A DNA stretch of 64,000 bases from Ambrosia x helenae (GCA_030844895.1 CM061230.1:3264705-3328704); one strand, 5' to 3'; shown: positions 1 to 12,931, counted from the first letter of the stretch. Notes: generated by a model not told the origin, from the sequence alone. Translations and numbers: made by a program.

Positions 1-61
1 ATATGCGCTTATTCCCAATCACAATAAATCCTAGATATTAAGTAAGACCAAGTGCAGTGGG

Positions 62-633
62 CAGTGTTGTAGAACTCGCTAGGCGCTAGTCGGTCGGTGA
101 GGTACCGACTAGGGATTAATCGGGATTAATCAGATTGGATTTTTATATATATATTTCCAAATTTATACATATATAATGCTAATTTTATACCTTATATGTA
201 TAAATTTAGGAGTTTAGGTGCCAAATATAAGCTAGTGAATATGGAGGGGAGTTAAATATTAAATTTTCTAAACTTAAATAACCCTAATCACCTCCATCGT
301 TCACGATATCTTGTCTTTTCTTCCTCATTCCTTCTTTCATCGTACGGAACCATCAGACACAACTAGGGTTCATGGAGTTTTATCGATTTTGCTTCTAAAT
401 CATGGATTATCATCTAGTTTTGAGGTAAGAACTTGTATTATTTGATCGATTTGCTCCAGTTTTGACTCGTTCGAATTCATTTTTTACCTAATTTTGAGTT
501 TTTAGGTCCTACTAATCGGTGATTAATCAAGACACCGATTAATTGAGTGATTAGCCCAAAATTAATCAGTAAAGTGAGGACTAGCGATTAATCACCGATT
601 AATCAGTGATTAATCGGGATTTTTACAACCTTG
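62..633. mobile_element. Non-autonomous hAT-like DNA element
   Basis: The ends are imperfect terminal inverted repeats, CAGTGTTGTAGAA on the left and the complement of CAAGGTTGTAAAA on the right. They are flanked by an 8-bp duplication GCAGTGGG at 54-61 and 634-641, the size typical of hAT insertions. The subterminal regions are packed with GATTAATC/CGATTAAT repeats in both orientations. No transposase reading frame is present, so it would depend on an autonomous relative. The boundaries are read directly; the superfamily is inferred from TSD length and CA..TG-type ends. Confidence 0.7.
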
Positions 634-2756
634 GCAGTGGGTAAGCATTCGTGTCCAACTCAACTAAATTGGGCACCAAACAAAGACCAGGGGTAGAGGA
701 AAACCCCCTCTCGAAGTGTTTTCAGCCTAATTAAATCCCTAATATAAAAAAACGGGACTAACTATCACCTCTCGGTCTCAAGAATAGGAAGAACACTTAA
801 AACCTCTAAATTCTCAATCAATGTTCCTATGGAATTCGGATCTAAAACCATGAACTATTTACAAACATAACGTAACCTAATATGCATCTATACCTGAAAG
901 ACATTAACAAAGACACATATGGAACAACTGAAAGATCATAAATCAGTAAAAAAAGTATGCACACACATCATAACAATCATAAATAAGTCTTTACCTAAAT
1001 ATAAATCGACATAAAATCCCAAACCAAGGAAAAAAAAAACCAAAAATCAATAAGTCATCAACACAACCTAGGTTGCTACAAGAGTCTAGCCACTAAACAT
1101 GACTGAAAAGATAAACAAAAAACTGAAGCTAAAGCAAAACATAGTCTCAAAATCTCAAAACACAGAGTAGATAGATAATGATTAACTAACTAGTTGCTAG
1201 AACTTAATTCTTCTTCAAATCTTCAACTCAAGTTGCTTCTCCCTCCTTAGATTAGCTAATATGCTATCAAATTAGCCTCTGGAAGTCAAATTGTGAATCC
1301 TTGTGTCAGCTGTTATGTATTTATACTGAACCCTCCACTTTTGTTGGCTTATAAGTTTTTCGTGTGTCGCGAAAGAAATAAACAAGTCTGCGAGGGACAA
1401 AATAGTTGAGGGCCTCTTTCAGACTACTCGAGCGTCGCTAACTCTTCACCAGGCTTCTCCACGTAGCACGAAGAAGCTGTAAACGAGATTTTTATATTAT
1501 TTTTCTTTGTTTCTTCTCCTGGTTTTCACCGCGTGCTCGGTCCTTCTCAATTAAGGCTCCTTTAACTCCTTTTCCACACTTGTACTGCAAAATACAAAAT
1601 ACATAAATAAATAAAAGCTAATAAAGACTCAAAACGATACAAGATCTATACAATTTACATAGGATAAAGACATGTATTTTGCAACATATCTCAAGCCTAC
1701 CTACCATTTCTAGGATTTTAACCCTTTGTACTATATACTCACCACACACACACACATATATATATTACCTTATTAAGGACTAAAAGTGACTACATTGGTA
1801 ATTTTATCAAAATTTTAAGATGAGAGTCCAAAGACCCCTTTATAAATCTCTAATTTCTTGCTCTTTTTTTCCATTTATGCCCCTCATTTATAACTTTCAA
1901 TATCAATAGTATATATCTCTAATACACACTTTTTACCCATGTGAAGATGTAACCCTTGTTCATAAACACACTAGTAAATTTTGAATTGTAACTCGCCTTC
2001 TTAAAACATCCTATTCAATGAAACACCTAATTCAATACTCTTCAAACACCCAAAGTCAATGTTCACAATCGGTTACAAATTTAGGATTTATGGATTGTAA
2101 CCGTCCTTCAAACACTCAATTCAATGCTCATAACCAGTTACCCATTTGGGATTTATATATCTTGGTGAACCATCGACATCGATTACCCTCACCATTGATT
2201 ACCGCCATTACCATCCTCAAGTCAATCCAAGTCTCGACATAAAAAGACGCATGGTCAGCCAGTGGGGTCAGGGACATCTATTTGGGGTCAGATTTTAGTT
2301 GATTAGCAATTTAACATATTATGTGAATTGTTTTAAAGTTCATTTAGGTAAAATCACAGATTTTAGTTGATTACCGCCATTACCATCCTCAAGTCAATCC
2401 AATGCTATCAATGCTTTTTGGGTATGAAATATGTATCCAACAAAACTGTTAATTCCTAATTCCTGGGTGTATATAACCTTGACTCAAATGTTGTAGGTAA
2501 AAATATCAAAGACCGAAAGGTGGAAAAATGAGACTTTTTGCTACAAAGATAACCTCATCGCCCCTGGCTCTATTGGTCTTATGGCCAATAAAGTAATTTT
2601 TCATTCTCATATTTTAGATTCATTGCATGTTTATTATATTTGATTATGGTAATCATTACCAAATATTAATATCATTGGTTGTGGTCTACAAGATCCCCTT
2701 GTTTTTGTTGAGATGTATTTTAGATATTTAACTATAGGGGAAAGTTCCGGTACAAA
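634..2756. other. Intergenic DNA, no gene recognised; short direct repeats
   Basis: AT-rich sequence with no open frame I can relate to a protein family. Two local repeats are visible. A 34-base block starting GATTACCGCCATTACCATCC occurs at about 2197-2231 and again at about 2369-2402. Around 2020-2150 a motif with CAATTCAATGCTCA/CAATGTTCACAATC is imperfectly duplicated. A dinucleotide run (CA/TA) lies at about 1741-1766. The small frame at 2018-2242 is explained by these repeats and is not called as a gene. Confidence 0.5.
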
Positions 2757-3116
2757 TAGCTTTTTTGGTAAGAACTGTGAGAATCAAAGGAGGATGTTTT
2801 TTTTTTATTTTTTTTTCAAATTTTTTTTTCCCATATTGTTAAACATGTATTATAGTATTGAAAACTAAAAAAAAAAAAAAAAAAAAAAAATTGGTGTAGA
2901 GTAATTACGTGTAGAGTAATTACATAATTACTCTAGTGTAAACTAGTGTATTTACCTTAATGACGTAATTACACTAAAAAAAAAAATTTTAAAAATTTTT
3001 TTTTTTGTATTATTCATCTAGAAAGAATGTTTAAGCACATGGGAAAAAAAAATTCTGAAAAAAAAAATAATTTTTTTTTTACCCCCTTTGATTCTCACAG
3101 TTCTTACAAAAAAACT
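2757..3116. mobile_element. Foldback MITE
   Basis: A long inverted repeat pairs the left end (TTTTTTGGTAAGAACTGTGA, then GAATCAAAGGAGG) with the right end (CCCCCTTTGATTCTCACAGT, then TCTTACAAAAAAAC). Internally there are A and T homopolymer runs and a second small palindromic set built on GTAGAGTAATTAC. No coding capacity. No clean target-site duplication was found, so the superfamily is left open. Confidence 0.6.
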
Positions 3117-4205
3117 ATATGTATTTGATCTTTACTCTTAACTATAAGTGTAACTGTTTTTGTTCATTATGTCATAGTTTAATGTTGCCTCAATTTTAAA
3201 ACAAGGCAAGCTTTTCAGTTTTATGGTGAAAAAAGCTACTTTATAATCTGAAGAGATATGTACCCGCGCGTGCGCACAACTGAGACTCACACACACGTCA
3301 ACACAACAGTATGACGTGGAGTTCTAGAAGACGGCGCACGCAACCTCAGAAAAGGACAGGTGTCACCCGACAGGAGCAGGGACATGTGGCCAATCATAGG
3401 CGTTTATTCCCTGCTCCACGATCTCCTACAGGTACGAGGTACAGCAAAGGACAGAAAGGACGATAGCAAGACACGTGGACCAATCACAGAGCGACAGCGC
3501 AACGAATGACAACGGTCGTAATAGTACAAGGCAGCTGTCATTCCCCTCATAGCCAATCACGGACCACCTCAGGGGCCTATAAATACCCTCCTTCGTCACC
3601 AGGAGAAGGGACCTGATCGGCGAGAAAGAATTCATATTATATAACTGTGAGAGATAGATTATGTCGAAACTCTGTAACAGTTTGGATTAGTGTCTTGTAT
3701 TCATCTTATTACTTAATGAGAATCACGTCCTTTCTTATATCAACTTACTAGTATCATTATATCTGGATTGTTAGATTGTTGTTTCTTCATAATCAAAATT
3801 TGCTACAAAGTTAGTTGGATCTTAAGGTGAACACATGAGAACAAGAGAACTATTATTTGAACTATATAAATTTTACTATTATTTGAAATTTTAACATTTC
3901 AAATAAAATGCAATCTTGTCAAGTGGGTAGAGTCGGTTCAACCGTTCAAGGAAGCAACACCCTCTTTTTCTAACGACCTGTCAATCCAGACTCATTTTGT
4001 CCCAACCCAACTCTTACCACTTTTTTCGAGCCTCAACTGATTACATATAGGTATGAAGGCCCTTTTGGTGGATAATAAACTCGATCTATCCAGAAGTTGG
4101 TGACTAGGTAAGTGGAAAGTATGCTAATTTAACATAGCAATTTTAGGTAAAAGGTTTTATATGTAAAAGGATTGGGTAGAGTTTATTATTAAATGGACAT
4201 TAACT
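3117..4205 (+). promoter_or_regulatory. Promoter-like segment, possibly a degenerate LTR
   Basis: This stretch is locally GC-richer. It contains CCAAT motifs (in GACCAATCACAG near 3478 and AGCCAATCACGG near 3551) followed by a good TATA box TATAAATA at 3578-3585 and a stretch resembling a leader. No convincing open frame follows. The layout resembles the U3/R part of a retrotransposon LTR, but I could not find matching termini, PBS or PPT. An orphan promoter is the alternative reading. Confidence 0.3.
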
Positions 4206-4723
4206 AGGGGTGCAAACGAGCCGAGCCGAGCTCGAGCCTTGCATTATCGAGCTAGGCTCGTGACAATTTTCAGAAGCTTGAGCTCGAGCTCGAGCTCGAT
4301 TCGAGCCTTGTATTTTGGGCTCGAGCTCGACTCGATAGTATATTTTAGAACTCGAGCTCGGCTCGAAAGCTCGATCAAAAATGTATGTGGCAAGAGTTTA
4401 AACGAGCCAAAGCTCGGCTCGAGCTCGTTTTGGACCATTAATGAGCTCGTTTTGGACAATTAAGAAGCCCAAGGCCCAAAGTAATTTAGTTAATGCATGG
4501 GTTTCAATACAATTGGGCTATATAGTATTAATTGACATAAATAAGCAAAGCTCGATAAGGCTCGACGAGCCCAACCGAGCTTTACATTAGAGGCTCGAGC
4601 TCGAGCTCGATAACCAAATGAGCTTTATTTCAGGCTCGAGCTCGATAAGACTAGGCTCGTTCGAGCTTTTTACCGAGTCGATCTCGAGTAGCTCGCGAGC
4701 CGCTCGGCTCGTTTGCACCCCTA
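4206..4723. mobile_element. hAT-like MITE rich in CTCGAG/GAGCTC repeats
   Basis: Terminal inverted repeats AGGGGTGCAAACGAGCCGAG and its complement at the right end bound the element. ACATTAACT occurs on both sides (4197-4205 and 4724-4732), with one extra base at the right junction. Between them is a dense set of GCTCGAGC/GAGCTCG motifs able to fold into a long hairpin. Frames on both strands here (about 4239-4463) arise from these repeats and are not genes. Confidence 0.7.
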
Positions 4724-5430
4724 ACATTAACTAATACCAATTGATACATCCTTATGTCTTCTTCGTATTCACTCCAAAGAAAATCAAATTAAAGGGTTCA
4801 ACAAGTAAAAGGAGCGAGTTATATGTAGACAAGCTTACCTCTATCATTGAGAATAGATATGTTGCTTTTACAGAGTCCCTTGACTCAAAAAGAATAATGT
4901 TCTTTAAGTATCAAATATATATATTCCTTAAATCGACAGAGAAAAAAAAACATAGCTTCAAGTGTAATAGAAAGACATTGTATTTGTTGTAAAATTCGAA
5001 TGGTGGTGGTGTTTTAGGTGTTTTAGGTGATGTCAAATGGCGTTTTATTTGTCGTAAAATGTTGTTGTCAAATGGTGTTTTAATTGCCAAACTATAAAAT
5101 GGTAATTAAAAGATAACCTCAATAATTTAGACTGAATTATTATTATTGTAAGTGTTTTTCGTTCAGATTTGTTTTTGACATTTCCCGCTAAGCCATTGCG
5201 GAGATGCAATGCCATAAAACTCCATAGTAGATTAATACAGAAACATGATGAGAAAGATGAATTTTATATATTAATAGATAATATTGCAATCTATAGCCTT
5301 CATCATGTGTTAAAATTGTCTTGATTTATTCAAATTCTTTGACTCAAGGTATAACATTACAACTCGTGGTATTATTAATTATTTTAAGTCATTCATAACC
5401 TAACGTCAAACAAAATGATTGATACACTAA
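4724..5430. repeat. Diverged SINE-like fragment and flanking DNA
   Basis: Around 4800-4885 the sequence matches, at low similarity, the same repeat seen at 38881-38982: both share a core reading TATGTAGACA...CTTACCTCTA...GAGAATAGA. This resembles the 3' body of a plant Au/TS-type SINE read in reverse orientation (family assignment from memory). The rest of the interval, to 5430, shows only low-complexity AT-rich DNA. The 83-residue frame starting at 4741 overlaps the repeat and is not considered a gene. Confidence 0.35.
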
Positions 5431-5843
5431 GACTATCCCCATTGGTGACCAAAAATTTGGTTGTTCACCAATAAAGCACAAGAAGACAAAGAAAAATTCA
5501 TTTAAAAAATTCAAAAAGATATTAATTTTTACAACCAAGGTTGGTGGAGCAACCATGGTTGCAACCAAATTAAACCCCCCACCAACCTATTTTCGTAAAT
5601 AACTTAAAATATTTAAGTTAAAAAATAAAACTAAAAACACTGTATTTCTTAACTTTTTTTTGTGAACATCCTGATATAAATTTTATTAAAAACTGAGTAC
5701 GTTCAAAAAAAATATTTTTAGGTTGGGTTGGGTTGTGAATGGGTGTTAAATTATGAGTAGGGTTGGGTTGTGTAGGTGAAAGAAAGAGATAATATTTTTT
5801 TAATAAAAAGGTTGGGTTGTAATGGTTGCTAATGGGGATAGTC
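5431..5843. mobile_element. Tourist-like (PIF/Harbinger) MITE
   Basis: Terminal repeats GACTATCCCCATTGG and the complement of GACTATCCCCATTAG flank 413 bp. A TAA trinucleotide is duplicated at 5428-5430 and 5844-5846, the target typical of PIF/Harbinger. Subterminal GGTTG/CAACC motifs are repeated. There is no coding potential. Confidence 0.7.
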
Positions 5844-6285
5844 TAACGGAAATTTTAGATCCCGCAGTATCGTGCGGATACCCTACTAGGTCGTCGCTTT
5901 TGTGAATTGATATATTAGTTGTCTAGCAAATTGGTACTAAAAATAAATTACGTAAAACCCACTACGCAACTTGCGTAAAAAAACATAAGGACCTGCGGCA
6001 AAGCTTGAGCATTCCAATTAACTAATATATATATGGGGAGGATCAAATGAGAAGAAACTTAATTTGAGAATAAAAAGAACAAATGACATAATGATTAACA
6101 TTAAATACTTTAACTCCTTTTAAATTAATTACTATCTCTTTAATTAATTAGTTATTATTATTTTATCCTACACATATCAAAATTCATGCTACATATATCG
6201 AAAATTATCATATGTTTATCCTACACATATCGAGATTATCATACGTTTATCCTACACACATAAAAGTTCATCCTACGCATATCCT

Positions 6286-6870
6286 TAGGGCTGCAAATGA
6301 ACTGAACTTTCAGCGAACCGTTCATGAACCGTTCGGTGGGAAGTTCGTTTGTGTTCGTTCGTTTAATAAATGAACGAACACGAACAAAATTTTCCGTTCG
6401 TTTAGTTAAACGAACGAACATGAACAGAGGTTGCGTTCGTTCGTTTATGTTCGTGAACGTTCGGTAACGTGTTCGTTTATGTTCGTTTGTGTTCTATAGT
6501 TTAGTAAGGTTTTTAATTTTATACTTTTTTATATTCTTTTATTTTTATTTATCTTAATGTATGTGAATTCGATGTTATTCAAAAGTTAATATATGTCCGT
6601 TTGTGTTTGGTTCTGTTCATGAACACTTCTTTGTGTTCATGAACACTTGTTTGTGTTCATTAATGTCTGCTTATGTTCGTGTGCGTTCATGAACAAAATT
6701 AACAAACGAACACAAACGAACACGAACATGAGTGTTTTCTTAACAAACGAACACGAACAGAAAATCCCGTTCGGTAAGTGTTCATGAACTGTTCGTGAAC
6801 ACATAATTTTCTAAACAAACGAACATGAATAAGGCCTTATTCGTGTTCGTTCGGTTCGTTTGCAGCCCTA
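6286..6870. mobile_element. hAT-like MITE with GTTCGTTCGTTT repeats
   Basis: Inverted ends TAGGGCTGCAAATGAAC and the complement of TAGGGCTGCAAACGAAC are flanked by an exact 8-bp duplication CATATCCT (6278-6285 and 6871-6878). The interior is built of short GTTCGTTT/AAACGAAC motifs in both orientations. It is non-coding; the open frame at 6239-6421 on the minus strand reads through repeats. Confidence 0.75.
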
Positions 6871-7002
6871 CATATCCTACACGTATCGAAATTCTCTTTC
6901 ACTTTACTTAAGTTTGCTTTGGAAGTATATATTAAAAATTAATTATGAGTTTTATTTATTGAACTACTTTAGGGGGGTTACAAAAAATAAATAATTTATT
7001 TA

Positions 7003-7166
7003 TCGAACACAAACACGAACATGAGTGTTTTCTTAACAAACGAACACGAACAGAAAATCTCGTTCGGTAAGTGTTCATGAACTGTTCGTGAACACATAAT
7101 TTCCTTAACAAACGAACATGAACAATGTCTTGTTCGTGTTCGTTCAGATCGTTTGTAGCTCTAATT
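7003..7166. repeat. Partial second copy of the 6286-6870 element
   Basis: This block matches the right-hand part of the preceding hAT-like MITE (about 6700-6868), including ACATGAGTGTTTTCTTAACA and TTCATGAACTGTTCGTGAAC. The terminal sequence has decayed to GATCGTTTGTAGCTC. It lacks the left half and any obvious duplication, so it is an older truncated copy. Confidence 0.65.
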
Positions 7167-8336
7167 GCACGTATTGCCGCACATTTAATGAGGTCGGGGT
7201 GCTTACGTGGAGCAACTCCGCCGCACCAATAGCAGCCCGCTACTTGGTGGACCACCACCCGTGAACCCTCCCACCCGCGGCATCACCCGTGGAGTTTTCT
7301 GGTTCCCCTCTCTCCTCTTCACACGTGAGGCAGATCACGAAAACTCTCCACAGGACGACCAGAAACCCACTACCCTTGACCACGGCGATGATGAACCCAT
7401 GGGGTTAGTGAGGTATCAGTGACATTCACCGGTTGTACCCGTCCTCCCTTAAAGATTTGTATAATTCATGGATGTATGTAGGTCTTTAACAACGTAAATC
7501 CCGTGTTCTTGTGAATCATAAGCCTTGTTATTTTATGTATCTTACTTAAGAACTTGCTTGCACCTTCTCTAAGAAACCTTTGTTCTAAGTAATCAAAGAA
7601 AAAAATTAAATTATTAATTATTTGTTTTTAATTTAGGAAGCTTCAGTTAAGCTACTAGGTTGAATTAATTATTATATATGGGGGCAAGTCAAAATACCAT
7701 ATGCAATATCATGTCTTCACATGAGCAGAAAAGTAGGGTGCATAAAACGAATCATTATTATTAATATAATTCTTTATATACTTCTTTATGTATTTGTTAC
7801 GTATACAAATGAATCCAACTTCAAACAGCCAATTGTGGTGGAGTATCTTTGATTAATTTATATATAACTACTGGGATATTCCGGGGCAACTTGACATTGA
7901 ATATACACATAAACAAGTTTGGTTTTCTTTCTTTCTTTAACTTTATGAATTATGATTGAGGTACAACATAGTATACATCGTAAATAGGATTCCGTATTAA
8001 CTTGCTCATCATTATTATTTTTACAAGGAAAAAAAGATCTTCTAATATTTGTATTTCATATGTTAGTAAATTTTAGTTGCTGGTAAAATAGTGTATTTCT
8101 CAACTAAATAGTAGTTGTGGGTTCAAATATTGCAAAAAGTAGATTTACGTAGTAATTTAGCCGTTAAAAATATACTAGTAAATTATATTACATACTATAA
8201 ATAAACAAACTAAATGAACAGTAACCAAAGTGAATAGTAATTATATTAATATTTTATTTATATTATTATTTTATTTAAAAACTTTATTATATTATATACT
8301 ATTAATATATTATATTATATACTATTAATATATTAT
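7167..8336. other. Intergenic DNA without a recognised gene
   Basis: A GC-richer patch at about 7195-7425 has an open frame of 71 codons, but its product resembles nothing I know and both strands are open, so it is not called. The remainder is AT-rich. The segment 8112-8196 resembles 8752-8840 (shared GGTTCAAAT...GCAAA...AGTAGAT...TAGCCG), suggesting an older repeat into which the sequence between was inserted. Confidence 0.4.
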
Positions 8337-8738
8337 ACCGATCCCGTATCGATACCGACAATACCGAAACCGAAAATCCATAAATATGGGTACCGATACC
8401 GAGCCCGAAACCACTCGGTTCGGTACGGTATCGGGATCGGGACGGGATAGGATCGGTATTCGGCCTTGTATGCTCATTCCTAATTAATATATTATATACT
8501 ATTATTTTATTCAAAAACTTTACGGTATCGGTACGGTACCGGTATGGTATCGGTATTTTACCTTAAAATACCGATACCATACCGATCCCGTACCGATACC
8601 GATAATACCAAAACCGAAAATCCATAAATATGGGTACCGATACCGATCCCGAAACCACTCGGTTCGGTATCGGTTCGGTATTGCCGCCACAACGAATTGA
8701 TTGACGCCGCCGCAACGCGCGGCAGATTAAACACCTAG
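8337..8738 (+). repeat. Duplicated ACCGATACCG repeat ending in a Helitron-like terminus
   Basis: A block of about 85 bp built of ACCGATACCG/CGGTATCGGT motifs occurs twice (about 8337-8425 and 8581-8675), separated by AT-rich DNA. The interval ends with a GC hairpin (GCCGCCGCAACGCGCGGC) followed by AGATTAAACACCTAG and then T. This matches the hairpin-plus-CTAG rule for Helitron 3' ends. A 5' TC terminus was not located, so the length of the Helitron is unknown. Confidence 0.45.
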
Positions 8739-10842
8739 TTTATATAAATTTATGAATTGTGGATTCAAATCCCGCAAAGAGTAGATACAGTAATGTAGCC
8801 GCTAAAAAAATTATACTTATAAATTATATTTACATAAGTTTATATATAAGTTCTTGGAATTTTTATATTATATATAGTAAATGACATAAATAATCAATGT
8901 AGTTTATAGAGGGGTAAAACGATAATTTCAACCAAAATTATTAGTGGAGGTCACCGCTACAACCAAATTTATTAATCTATAACTATATTGGAAGAAAAAT
9001 ATGTGGTTTGTCATGACACTCATTGAGGTCATCCTCTCCTCTTGAACGTGCGACTGCAAATTGTAGGATTTTTAAAAGTTTATTTGCTCTTGCCCTATTA
9101 TTCACGTCTGCACATTTTCTTCCCCCTTTCAAACCCTAAAAACTTTCTTCCTCATCTATTTTCCCTTCCTTATCCTTTCCTCCTGCCACCACCGCCCCAA
9201 CCACCTCGTCGCCTCCTCCTGTTCTGCCTTTCCTCCACCCGCCTCCTCCTCTCCTCCCCTGCTCCACCAGCCGCCTCCTCTTCTTCTCCCCCTCCTCCAC
9301 ACGTCTCCTCTTCTTTTCCATCTCCTCCACCAACGTCGCCCCATTCCTCTCCCCCCTCTCCTACACCAGCCGCCCCCTTACGTTTCTCATCTCCTCCCTC
9401 CTCTCCTTCACAACAGGTCAGCAGGTTCGTTTTTTTTTTAATTTTGATATTGTTACTGATTATTTGAATTTATTATTGTTAATGATTATTTGAATTGATT
9501 TATGTTTTTAAAACCGGTTTTTGTTCTATGTTGCTTTTTATACATATTACGGATTGTTCTATGTTGATTATTGATTGTTATACTACAAGTATCGGAAACT
9601 ACTGGTATGAAAATAGATATATGTTTATGGTTTTTATTATAGTTGTGTAGGATCATAAAGGTTAACAAAGTATTAAGTTATATTTTAAAAAAGAAAAAAA
9701 GAATCAACTTCATTTTTCCCTTCTTCAACTTTGTAAATTAATGTCACCATGTAAACCGGTGCCGTTGCCTGGATTTTATGGGTTAAAATTGGATAAGAAA
9801 GAGGATGGAATCATCATCTTTGTTCTCGATAGAAATAGGAGGACACGTTTAGTTCCTAAATGTCTGATTCTTGAATTCCTATTTGTATGCTATTTGATCT
9901 TTACTATTATTTCTTTCAAATATTCAGGAGCAAGGCTGAAGCTGCTGCACTTAAGAACGAATAATTAGGAGATGGATAGGTAGGTATGCTTTCATCACTC
10001 ATGGTTGCTACTATGTATGGGTACTTTCTTCTTACTTTCTTCTAATATTATAAAGTTTGTAATATGTGTTTAGGTGACATGGTAATAATCTATATTTTCT
10101 TTATTCTAACATTGAACTGTTTATTACTTTACAAAAGTTACTCTTTTATCCTAGTTTTGTTTCATATAACTAAGGAAATCGGTTTTGATTTTCAATTCTA
10201 AGCTTCTCACTTTAATAGATATCCATCATATCATTTGGTATACTAAGCTTCTCACTTTGTATTAAATTTGTCTATCTCGAGACGCTTCCGAAATATAAAC
10301 AAGTTTGTTCGGAATATAAATGAGTTTGTTATACTACAAAATGAGAAACTCATGACAAAGGTGAAGGTTTTTTGGACACAATATAGCAGAACACATATAG
10401 AAATCTTTAATGGTGTGCAATAGGATTGAAAAACAAAGGTGAAGGTATTTACTATATATTATGACAAAAAATATCGTTATGTCTGAAAAAATCTCGTATG
10501 AAATGTAATCTCTAAGCATCTCAAACTTCATTCTTCTCACTCCAATTTCTCTATCTTCTTGAATGTGGTGCATTTCTTCTTTCATTTGGTTAGCTTCTCA
10601 TGAAAGTAAGGTGACCCATGTAACTCAATTAGGGCCCTTACAGAAGAGTCAGATGACTGGAATCGTGAAATCAATAGGTGATGGAATCATCAATTGTACA
10701 CACAAAGAAACCCCTATAAGTTATAAACATATTCTCAAAGGTAAACATATAGTTCAAGGTAAATAAATGCGACTGTGAACATATTACTATTGTTAATTGA
10801 AAAATCAATATTCTTACGTGTTACTCTTTTATTATCATCATT
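8739..10842. other. Intergenic DNA with a pyrimidine-rich tract
   Basis: From about 9110 to 9420 the plus strand is strongly C/T-rich. It gives a spurious proline/serine-rich reading on one strand and an arginine/glutamate-rich one on the other. A frame of 75 codons at 9741-9968 and one of 67 codons at 10563-10766 show no family I recognise. An untranslated leader or decayed first exon of a lost gene is possible but unsupported. Confidence 0.35.
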
Positions 10843-10893
10843 ACTGCTGCTGCTGCCGCCGCTGCCACCACTACTTCTACTACTACTACTACT
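10843..10893. repeat. Compound trinucleotide microsatellite
   Basis: The run consists of (CTG)n, then CCG/CCA units, then (CTA)n. It lies in non-coding DNA with no open frame of note on either side. Confidence 0.85.
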
Positions 10894-12659
10894 AAATCGT
10901 TAACCAATAGAGGGCCCCGACTAAACGTATTTGATTTTATATATTAGTTCAAGTGATCTATGAGTTGCATTGCTTTCTTGTAACTTATAACACTCGTGTC
11001 ATTATCATATTCACCCACAACAAAAACGGGTCAACTATTTTCAGAATTTTGATATTTATAAATGAAAATTTTGAATGTAATAATTAATATAGCTCTATAA
11101 ATAATAAAATTATTGGAAGTGACAGTGCTGCTCATAGGAATACCGTTATAACCGTTTAAAGTTTTTTGGCAGCTTACTACATGAAGAAATTGAATGTAGA
11201 TTTTCAGGTCTTCTTTCTTCCCGATTTTTGTTTTTATTTTTATTTATTCCAAGTTTTAATCTTGTATTATGACTCTCAAAACCACCTTAATGCTTGAACC
11301 GTTTTAGTGCTTCTAACTTCGTTTAGATTCAACTACAATATGCGCACAAAGGGTTATGTCAGTTAAATGCGAGTGCCCAATATCCCATTGACTCTTTCGG
11401 TCATCTGATTTTACCCTCCAAGAACCATCTAACATCACCTCTATTTAAGTTGCATCATCCCCACAAATATGCATCTTAAAAACTAAAGGAATAAAATAAG
11501 AAGTCCAGTCAAGCATAGTATTAAAAAGAAAACAAAACAATCAAAATTGAAGACACGTTCTCACATGCTACCTTAGATACAATATGAGTAAAAGGCGGAT
11601 CAATAATGACATTTTCTAGATAGTAGTTCTTGAGACAAATCGGAGATTGTCATCGCCAACAAAATAGATAAGAATAGTGAGAGCGCTTTTGAAATACACT
11701 AAAACTCTTATGACTTGATAAAATGGCTTGCCTTACGAGACCGTCGATTCATTTCCACAAACACTTAAGAGATCAAAACATCCCATGTGTGAACAAGGTT
11801 TGAATCCTCCAGCTATTTTAATTTGATTCAGAAGTTGAAGAATTTTCACAACCAGCATTATAGATGAAGTGATGACAGCTGTTGTCACAACTACTACTTG
11901 CGTTTAGTCAAAATGAAGTGGAAAAAAGAAAGAACTTAAGAAACGCATGCAAACAAGTTATTCGGGACAAATATATTGATAACCATCCTGAAAGGAAAGC
12001 AACAATATTTTTGATCTTTTGAAATCTTCAACTATTGGTCACTAATTTACAACAAACTAAAACAGTAAATGCAAACAAATAATGTTACTTGCAATGCCTT
12101 GTAGACTAACAAATATATTGTCAGCAACAACCTCCAAATCGTTGTCATTGACATCATTGTCTGTGGCAACACACTGCCTACACAACGGCGGATACATGTA
12201 AGGGCGTCTTCAAATTACTCAACATTGGACTCTTTTGGTATAAGGTCGAGAATATGTTGGGTGTAGAATGACAACATTAAGAACTGACCATGCCATTAGA
12301 GAAAGCTGAAACATTTTTCCTCAAAAGTAGCCATTTATATCACCTTCAAGTACTATCATAAATATTAACTACAAAATTGAAGGTACGTTAATATCAACTT
12401 TTACAACCATAATAATAAAGACTTAACATTTCCAAACAAAATTTTAATAAACAAAAGGATATTGGAATTAGACATGACATCCAAATAGCATACTCATCAA
12501 CATCATAAACCAAGAGCATACAAAAAGTTTAAGATTAGTCTTACACAATTACACTCTTAGCTCTCATGTTGGCACCAAAATGAAACAATAACAGGACTTC
12601 CATAGAACATGGCAGTATGTCATGAAATGGGCCATTTCCAAAAGCTAAATAAATTTAAA
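10894..12659. other. Intergenic DNA, possible decayed coding relic, nothing identified
   Basis: No intact frame is present. Reading the minus strand around 12130-12260 gives short protein-like stretches interrupted by stops, which could be remnants of an old gene or transposon, but no domain is recognisable. Otherwise I see nothing. Confidence 0.3.
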
Positions 12660-12931
12660 AAAGGTCAGCCCTTTTGCCTCCTTGGTTCATATGTAATCCA
12701 ATGCCTCTTAAATCATCAACGCGTTTTGAGGCTTAATGTTAGTGGATGAGAGGAGAACTCTATAGTTAAGCGTGCTTAGGTGGGAGCAGTACGAGAATGG
12801 GTGACCTCCTAGTAAGTCTCCACCGGGGCAACAAAAAACAAATCCGTGAGCTCTGGATGGGCAATCCATCGGGGCAAAGCGAACAATATTGGTGGTGAGA
12901 AGTGTCGGATGTTACAAATGGTATCAGAGCC
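12660..12931 (+). mobile_element. Cassandra-type TRIM LTR with 5S rRNA-like segment and PBS
   Basis: Positions 12754-12821 closely resemble the 3' two-thirds of plant 5S rRNA, including AGTTAAGCGTGCTTAGG and GAGAATGGGTGACCTCC. Downstream comes GGGCAAAGCGAACAATATTG, a stretch typical of Cassandra LTRs, then GTTACA (end 12916). From 12919 the sequence is TGGTATCAGAGCC, complementary to the initiator methionine tRNA 3' end and therefore a primer-binding site. Cassandra elements are known to carry 5S promoters in their LTRs. The 5' LTR boundary is approximate, and no matching 3' LTR was found, so this is a 5' remnant. Confidence 0.75.

Noticed and set aside
4239..4463. Overlapping frames on both strands
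   Set aside because: Both are generated by CTCGAG repeats of the hAT-like MITE.
9042..9467. Proline/serine-rich 141-codon frame
   Set aside because: It comes from a C/T-rich tract open in several frames, with arginine/glutamate-rich mirror frames on the other strand. No domain or plausible gene structure.
12754..12821. 5S rRNA gene
   Set aside because: Only the 3' two-thirds is similar, diverged and within an LTR followed by a PBS; better explained as a Cassandra TRIM. The same applies to 35961-36026.
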